A DNA stretch of 64,000 nucleotides. Source: Agrocybe praecox (Eukaryota > Basidiomycota > Agaricomycetes > Agaricales > Agrocybaceae). Positions 59,404 through 64,000 of this stretch are shown in pieces. Made by a program: the position numbers and the translations under genes. Where the stretch lies: the NCBI GenBank assembly GCA_964017145.1, contig OZ024848.1, positions 2,182,501-2,246,500 of the forward strand, read 5' to 3'. Every line of letters begins with the position of its first letter. Position 1 is the first letter of the stretch. The notes beneath the pieces are model-generated. The model had not been told where the DNA came from. It was given only the letters and a program-made list of their open reading frames with translations, and ran no database searches.

Positions 59404-62400
59404 ATGTCTGCGTCAGCACAAAGCACTGTGATATCTCCTCAAAGCTACGAGAAAATTCGCAGGAAGTTTGGCCGCTTCCGTGTTCTCATTATAGGCCGAC
59501 GCAACTCGGGAAAAACAACTGTCCTCCAGAGAGTATGTGACACCACTGAGAAGCCGATCATAGAAAATAGGAAGGGGAAACAAGTGAGCATATATCATAC
59601 TTCTCCATGCGTTGCATTATTTAGTGCCTTGCCTTAGATGACGCCCGAAGATCATATACTCAAGCCTACGACTGAGGTCAGGTCTTTTTGTCTGCTAGCG
59701 TAAATTTAGATTTGGGCTCATTTAACATCTCAGCGAGGCATACATGACATCAACGACGAGATGGTCTTTGAAAGCAACGAGAAATTTGTGTTTCATGACT
59801 CTCGCGGATTCGAGAGTGGTGGGGTTGATGAGCTAAAAATCGTACAGGGTTTTATCGACGGGCGTTCGCAAGAGCGGCGAGTGGATGACCAATTGCATGC
59901 CATATGGTACTGTGTTCTGATTGCAATAAGTTTGCTTCGAGGAGATATCACCTTAATATCATCAACACTAGGTATTGCATCCCGGTTGATAATCCAAGGC
60001 CTATAACACATGCAGAGAAGCAATTTTTCTCTGAATGTGGAACAGGAAAGGGTGCGTGCCTATTGACATCACCATCATAATATTATTTCTAATGACAAAT
60101 AGTTCCAGTTGTTGTCATTTTCACGAAGATGCATGTAAAAGATGCTCAGGAATGGCGAAAAGATAAGGATAAACCAGCTGCACAGCTTCGGGCTTCTGCC
60201 ATTGAGCAGGTAGAAGAAGGTGCATGGTCGGAATTGCAGAAATTAAGGTATCCACCATCAGCAGCAGTGTATCTGGGAGGTAATGTGTAATTAATCAAAC
60301 TGTATAGTTAGCTGATTGCTTTATTTTGTAGAAATTATGCCAGAGAACATCAAGTGTGATATTCTTATACACCAAACCTTGAATTCTCTTGGTGATGAGA
60401 ATTTGCGCCACCTGTTGGTGTTAACACAGCGGGCAAATCTGGAGTTGTGCATGAAAAAGGCATTTAACAGGTATTGACTTTCAGATAGAAAATCTCTAGA
60501 GTGAGCTACTGAAATAATATTTAAAAGGCACCTAATACCACTGTTATCTAGTAAGGGAAGCATAGATTTTCAAGAAATGATAGAATGTTTTCCTTATACC
60601 TGGGTATATCCTTCATTCAATGTTTCTCCTACAAAAAATTCATTACTTGTATAATTTCAGAGATTTTGGAATGTAAGTTTTTGCTCTATAATATATTTAT
60701 AATTCTTTTTGAGTTACTGATTTTTCTTCCATCTTCAATAGGGTGTTTGTGCAATTCATTCTTCTCTGTCTTTGTTCTTTAGCTTATTTCTGCTGTATTT
60801 TCCTTTGTTCCATAGCGTGTGCGTAGAATTCATTCTTTCTGTCTATATTTTTTGACTTATATGTTTCATTTCATTTCATAGGATGTGTGTAGAAATCATT
60901 CTTCTCTGTTTTTGTTCTTTAGCTTATTTCTTGTATGTTTCTATTTGTTTCATAGGATGTGTGTAGCATTCTTTCTTCTCTGTTTCTGTTCTTTGGCTTA
61001 TTCCAGCTGTGTTTCTCTTTGTTTCATAGGATGTGCGTAAAATTCATTCTTCTCTGTCTTTGATCCTGTCTAGCTCATTTCTTCTATGTTTTTCTGGGTT
61101 TTATAGGATGTGTGTACAATTCATTTTTTTTTGCTTTTTTTTTTTGGCTTATTTTTTCTGTGTTTATGTCTGTTTTATAGATTGTGTGTAGTATTCATTC
61201 TTCTCTGTCTTTGTTCTTTGGCTTATTTCTTCTGTGTTTTTCTTTGTTTTATAGATAGTGCATACAATTCATTCTTCTCTGCCTTTATTTGTTGGCTTAT
61301 TTTTTTTCTGTTTCTCTTTGTTTCAAAGGGTGTGCGTTGAATTTATCCTTCTCTGTGTTTGTTCTTTAGCTTATTTCTTCCATGTTTTTCTTTGTTTCAT
61401 AGCATGTGTGTAGAATTTATCCTTGCTTGTGTTTGTTCTTTGGCTTATTTCTTGTGTTTTTCTTTGTTTCATAGCGTGTGGGTTGAATTTGTCCTTCTCT
61501 GTGTTTGTTTTTTGGCTTATTTTATTTATTTTATTTTATTTTTCATATTTCTGTTTGTTTCATAGTATGTGCGTTGAATTTATTTTTCTCTGTTTTTGGT
61601 CTTTAGCTTATTTCTTCTGTGTTTTGCCTTGTTTCGTAGAATGTGCATTGAATTATTTCTTCTCTGTTCTTTGGCTTATTTCTTCTGTGTTTCTCTTTGA
61701 TTTATAGATTGTGCGTAGAATTCTTTCTTCTCTGTTTTTTTTCTTTATCTTATTTCTTCTGTGTTTCTCTTGGCTTTATAGGAGGTGTGTGCAATTCATT
61801 TTTCTCTGCTTTTTCTTTTTGGCTTATTTATTTTGTGTTTTGCTTTGTTTTGTAGATTGTGTGTAGAATTCCTTCTGACCTTGTTCCTTAGCTAATTTCT
61901 TCTGTCTTTTTCCTTGTTTTATAGTATGTGCGTAGAAATACTTTTTCTTTGTCTTTGTTTTTTAGCTTATGTCTTCTGTGTTTCTGTTTGTTTTATAGCT
62001 CGTGTGTACAATTTATTATTCTTCTTTGTTTTTGTTTTTGTTCTTTATCTTATTTCTTCTGTGTTTTGCTTTGTTTTATAGGATGTGTGTATAATCTATT
62101 TTTTTCTGCCTTTGTCAGTTTTCTTATTTCTTTTGTATTACTTTTTTTCTTCTAGATTGTGTGTAAATTTTACTCTGCTTTGTTTTTGTTCTTGTGCTTA
62201 TTTTGTTTGTCATTTTTCAATAGCCTGTGAGTAAAAAAATTCTTTATAATATTTAAATGTCATTAATTCAGATTGCTTCAACTTTTTAGCAATCAATGAT
62301 TTCTACAATAATGTCTAACATTGATCAAATGGTAATAATTTGGCTAATATAATTTTTATGCATCATTATTTTTACTTTTAATTATTTAGTTTGATGGATT

Positions 62401-63079
62401 ATTTGAATCCAAAATCCAAGCAGAATTGTGCTCTGTTATATGTTTGCTTTTATTTTATTTCATTGTCAACATAAACCTAATATATTTCTTTAGGTTTGAT
62501 AATATGCTTTGAACATTTTTTTTATTTGTTCAACACATACTCTAAGGCCCCATTTGAAATTTATTTTTCAGAGACTTTGAAACTTTATCAAACTTTATCT
62601 CATTCACAAGTCTCAAAAGCTGTGTCAGTTGCATTGACATCATACAATAGTAAGCTTTAAAATTTTAAAATAAGATTTTTGTACCTAAATTTATTTAAAC
62701 AGAAGTGGAAGCACTGAAATTCAAGGCAAAGATGGCAATTCATAGGCTGGTGCACTTGTTTGACCGAAATTGTATGTTTCTTCCCTTACTATCTAAATTA
62801 ACTTGTATATCAAAAACTTTACCAGCCAAAAATGTCCAGCCAATCGCTGCTCAAAGTCATTTTTTGATCAACACTCTTTGGACTATAATATTAAAAAATT
62901 GTCTTTGTATGTCCTTTTTACACCCACCTATATAATCAATTACAATTTACTTACATAGTACTATATTTTACAAAGCTGTGGACAATCTTGAAGAGGAAAT
63001 CAAAGCAGCCAAGGCTATTCATGCTGCGCAACAACAAGGGTGTACTGGAATTAGAATGCTGGACCAGGGGTCTAAATAG
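59404..63079 (+). CDS. P-loop G-domain protein with single-codon microexon array (copy B)
   Basis: It aligns exon for exon with the 37619 gene. The start ATG 59404 gives MSASAQSTVISPQSYEK, followed by the identical Walker A (GRRNSGKTT), DSRGFESGG and VVVIFTKMH motifs. The exon before the array reads RFWN instead of GFWK. The array (60742-62226) has 21 triplets, and the exon after it is QSMISTIMSNIDQM. The same phase-1 introns surround the hydrophobic segment (CSVIC followed by LIICFEHFFYLF). The last exon diverges after AIHAAQQQ and ends CTGIRMLDQGSK, borrowed from unrelated sequence. The predicted length is about 480 aa with all microexons. All donors and acceptors used in copy A are conserved, so both genes look functional. 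Confidence 0.8.
60742..62226 (+). repeat. Tandem array of 21 intron-like units separated by 3-nt microexons (copy B)
   Basis: Same architecture as copy A, with mostly 74-nt spacing but more diverged units. Triplets by start position: 60742 GGT; 60816 CGT; 60882 GAT; 60956 GAT; 61030 GAT; 61107 GAT; 61181 ATT; 61255 ATA; 61329 GGT; 61403 CAT; 61475 CGT; 61566 TAT; 61640 AAT; 61708 ATT; 61782 GAG; 61856 ATT; 61925 TAT; 61999 CTC; 62082 GAT; 62156 ATT; 62224 CCT. None is a stop. The last three (GAT, ATT, CCT) match the last three of copy A, while the rest cannot be aligned by codon. One acceptor reads CAAAG at 61324-61328. Confidence 0.82.
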
Positions 63080-64000
63080 TTAGTTGGGCCAAAGGCTGTT
63101 ACAACTAAAGATGTTTCGTATGCAGAATACTATTTGATGGAGAGAGAGAAGATACAACGAGAGAAAGAAGAAAACATGTTTGGGATACAATCACCGGTAA
63201 CGCACAATGAAAGATCGAGAGAATTCCAAGAAAACGATGACGAATAGAGGAGAGATAAAAGACGATGTTGACATGATACACAAGAGCCCGTGAGTGTACG
63301 TCAGTCTGGCAGTCATGGAATATAGAGAACGAGAAAATCGAAAGAGCTAGGGGCCCCAGGAGTCTCTCCGCGTCTAGCTGCGAAAGGAAAAGAAATTGAA
63401 TCGCGTTGGTAGACTAGCAAGTTGGATTGAAGAGAAGGACACATTGGTTGGACGCATTTCCAAGATTACCAACTAGCGGTGGTAGCGATGACCGCACAAG
63501 TGCGAGTAGTTGTGTTGCTGATGTTACAGGGAAGGAGATTTCAAAAAGAGTAATGACAGCAAAGAGCAAGAATTTGAAGGCTGTGCGGAAAAGAATAACG
63601 GTCGCCACAAGAGAATACACCTTATGAGGTTCGGCAGTTCCAGAGGATTGGACGAGTCTTCGAACATGGAGCTTCAAGTGCATATTAGCCAGTATTATCC
63701 ATCGTCCATTGTCCAACACCCCACGCTCAAGTTCCAGCTCTTGAAAGTTGACCCGAGAACGGTGGAAACATCCTCAACAGAAGGCATTCCAAACATACCC
63801 TCGCTAACGGAATCGAATGGGAAATCAACCAAAGTACGACGACCCAAGTGGCTTATTGCGAATGGTGTGGGAGGGGAAGCCACCTGTCGTCCTTTCTTTC
63901 AAATCGTCCTGTGATTCATGATGAGGTTTCGACATGTAAGTGCAAGGTTGTGGTTCAAACTTCAGAATAAAAAATTAATTATTGAGAAGGTCACATGACC

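Larger units (their letters stand above)
58985..63960. repeat. Segmental duplication block D2, copy B
   Basis: Direct-orientation match to 35568-44450, lacking the 1.6-kb and 1.1-kb copy-A-only segments. The match starts at GATAGAAACATTTACTTACC and runs to the end of the window, so the true right edge may lie beyond it. Confidence 0.85.

Overview
The window looks like nuclear DNA of a mushroom-forming basidiomycete (Agaricomycetes). Almost every gene is broken by 50-70 nt GT-AG introns. There is a dense family of F-box proteins with a leucine-rich C-terminal half, small G-domain proteins, a fungal CBM1 cellulose-binding peptide and a eukaryotic initiator tRNA-Met. No database was searched; the calls rest on motifs, exon phase and internal comparison.

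Layout. 1-4.5 kb: the tail of an unidentified gene, a SAM methyltransferase, a secreted glycoside-hydrolase-like gene and an initiator tRNA-Met. 4.7-23 kb: eight F-box or F-box-like genes on both strands, interspersed with a broken NAD(P)-epimerase, a signal-peptide-plus-CBM1 mini-protein and an unrecognised, possibly mitochondrial protein. 23.5-33.7 kb: conserved housekeeping genes. These are MRE11, a GDP-fucose-type nucleotide-sugar transporter, FAD synthase, GDP-L-fucose synthase and GDP-mannose 4,6-dehydratase. Two enzymes and the transporter form a GDP-L-fucose locus: GDP-mannose to 4-keto-6-deoxy intermediate to GDP-L-fucose, then import into the Golgi.

34-64 kb: repeat-rich accessory DNA built on a segmental duplication. 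Copy A is at about 34.2-44.45 kb. Copy B is at about 48.1-63.96 kb and is split by roughly 9.6 kb that carries a non-autonomous Helitron and a three-copy degenerate repeat family. Each copy carries a gene for a P-loop G-domain protein.

The outstanding observation is inside these two G-domain genes. A tandem array of 71-nt intron-like units is separated by exactly three nucleotides, in the pattern AG|NNN|GT. There are 37 such units in copy A and 21 in copy B. Flanking exons are in phase 0 on both sides and none of the 58 triplets is a stop codon, so each unit reads as a single-codon microexon. In the recently expanded block of copy A, six introns are identical over all 71 nt while the codons beside them differ. 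The varying triplets there are all NNT, a form that cannot encode a stop. This is consistent with a hypervariable peptide assembled one residue per intron. The alternative, one long repetitive intron that is skipped whole, is also in frame, and cDNA would decide.
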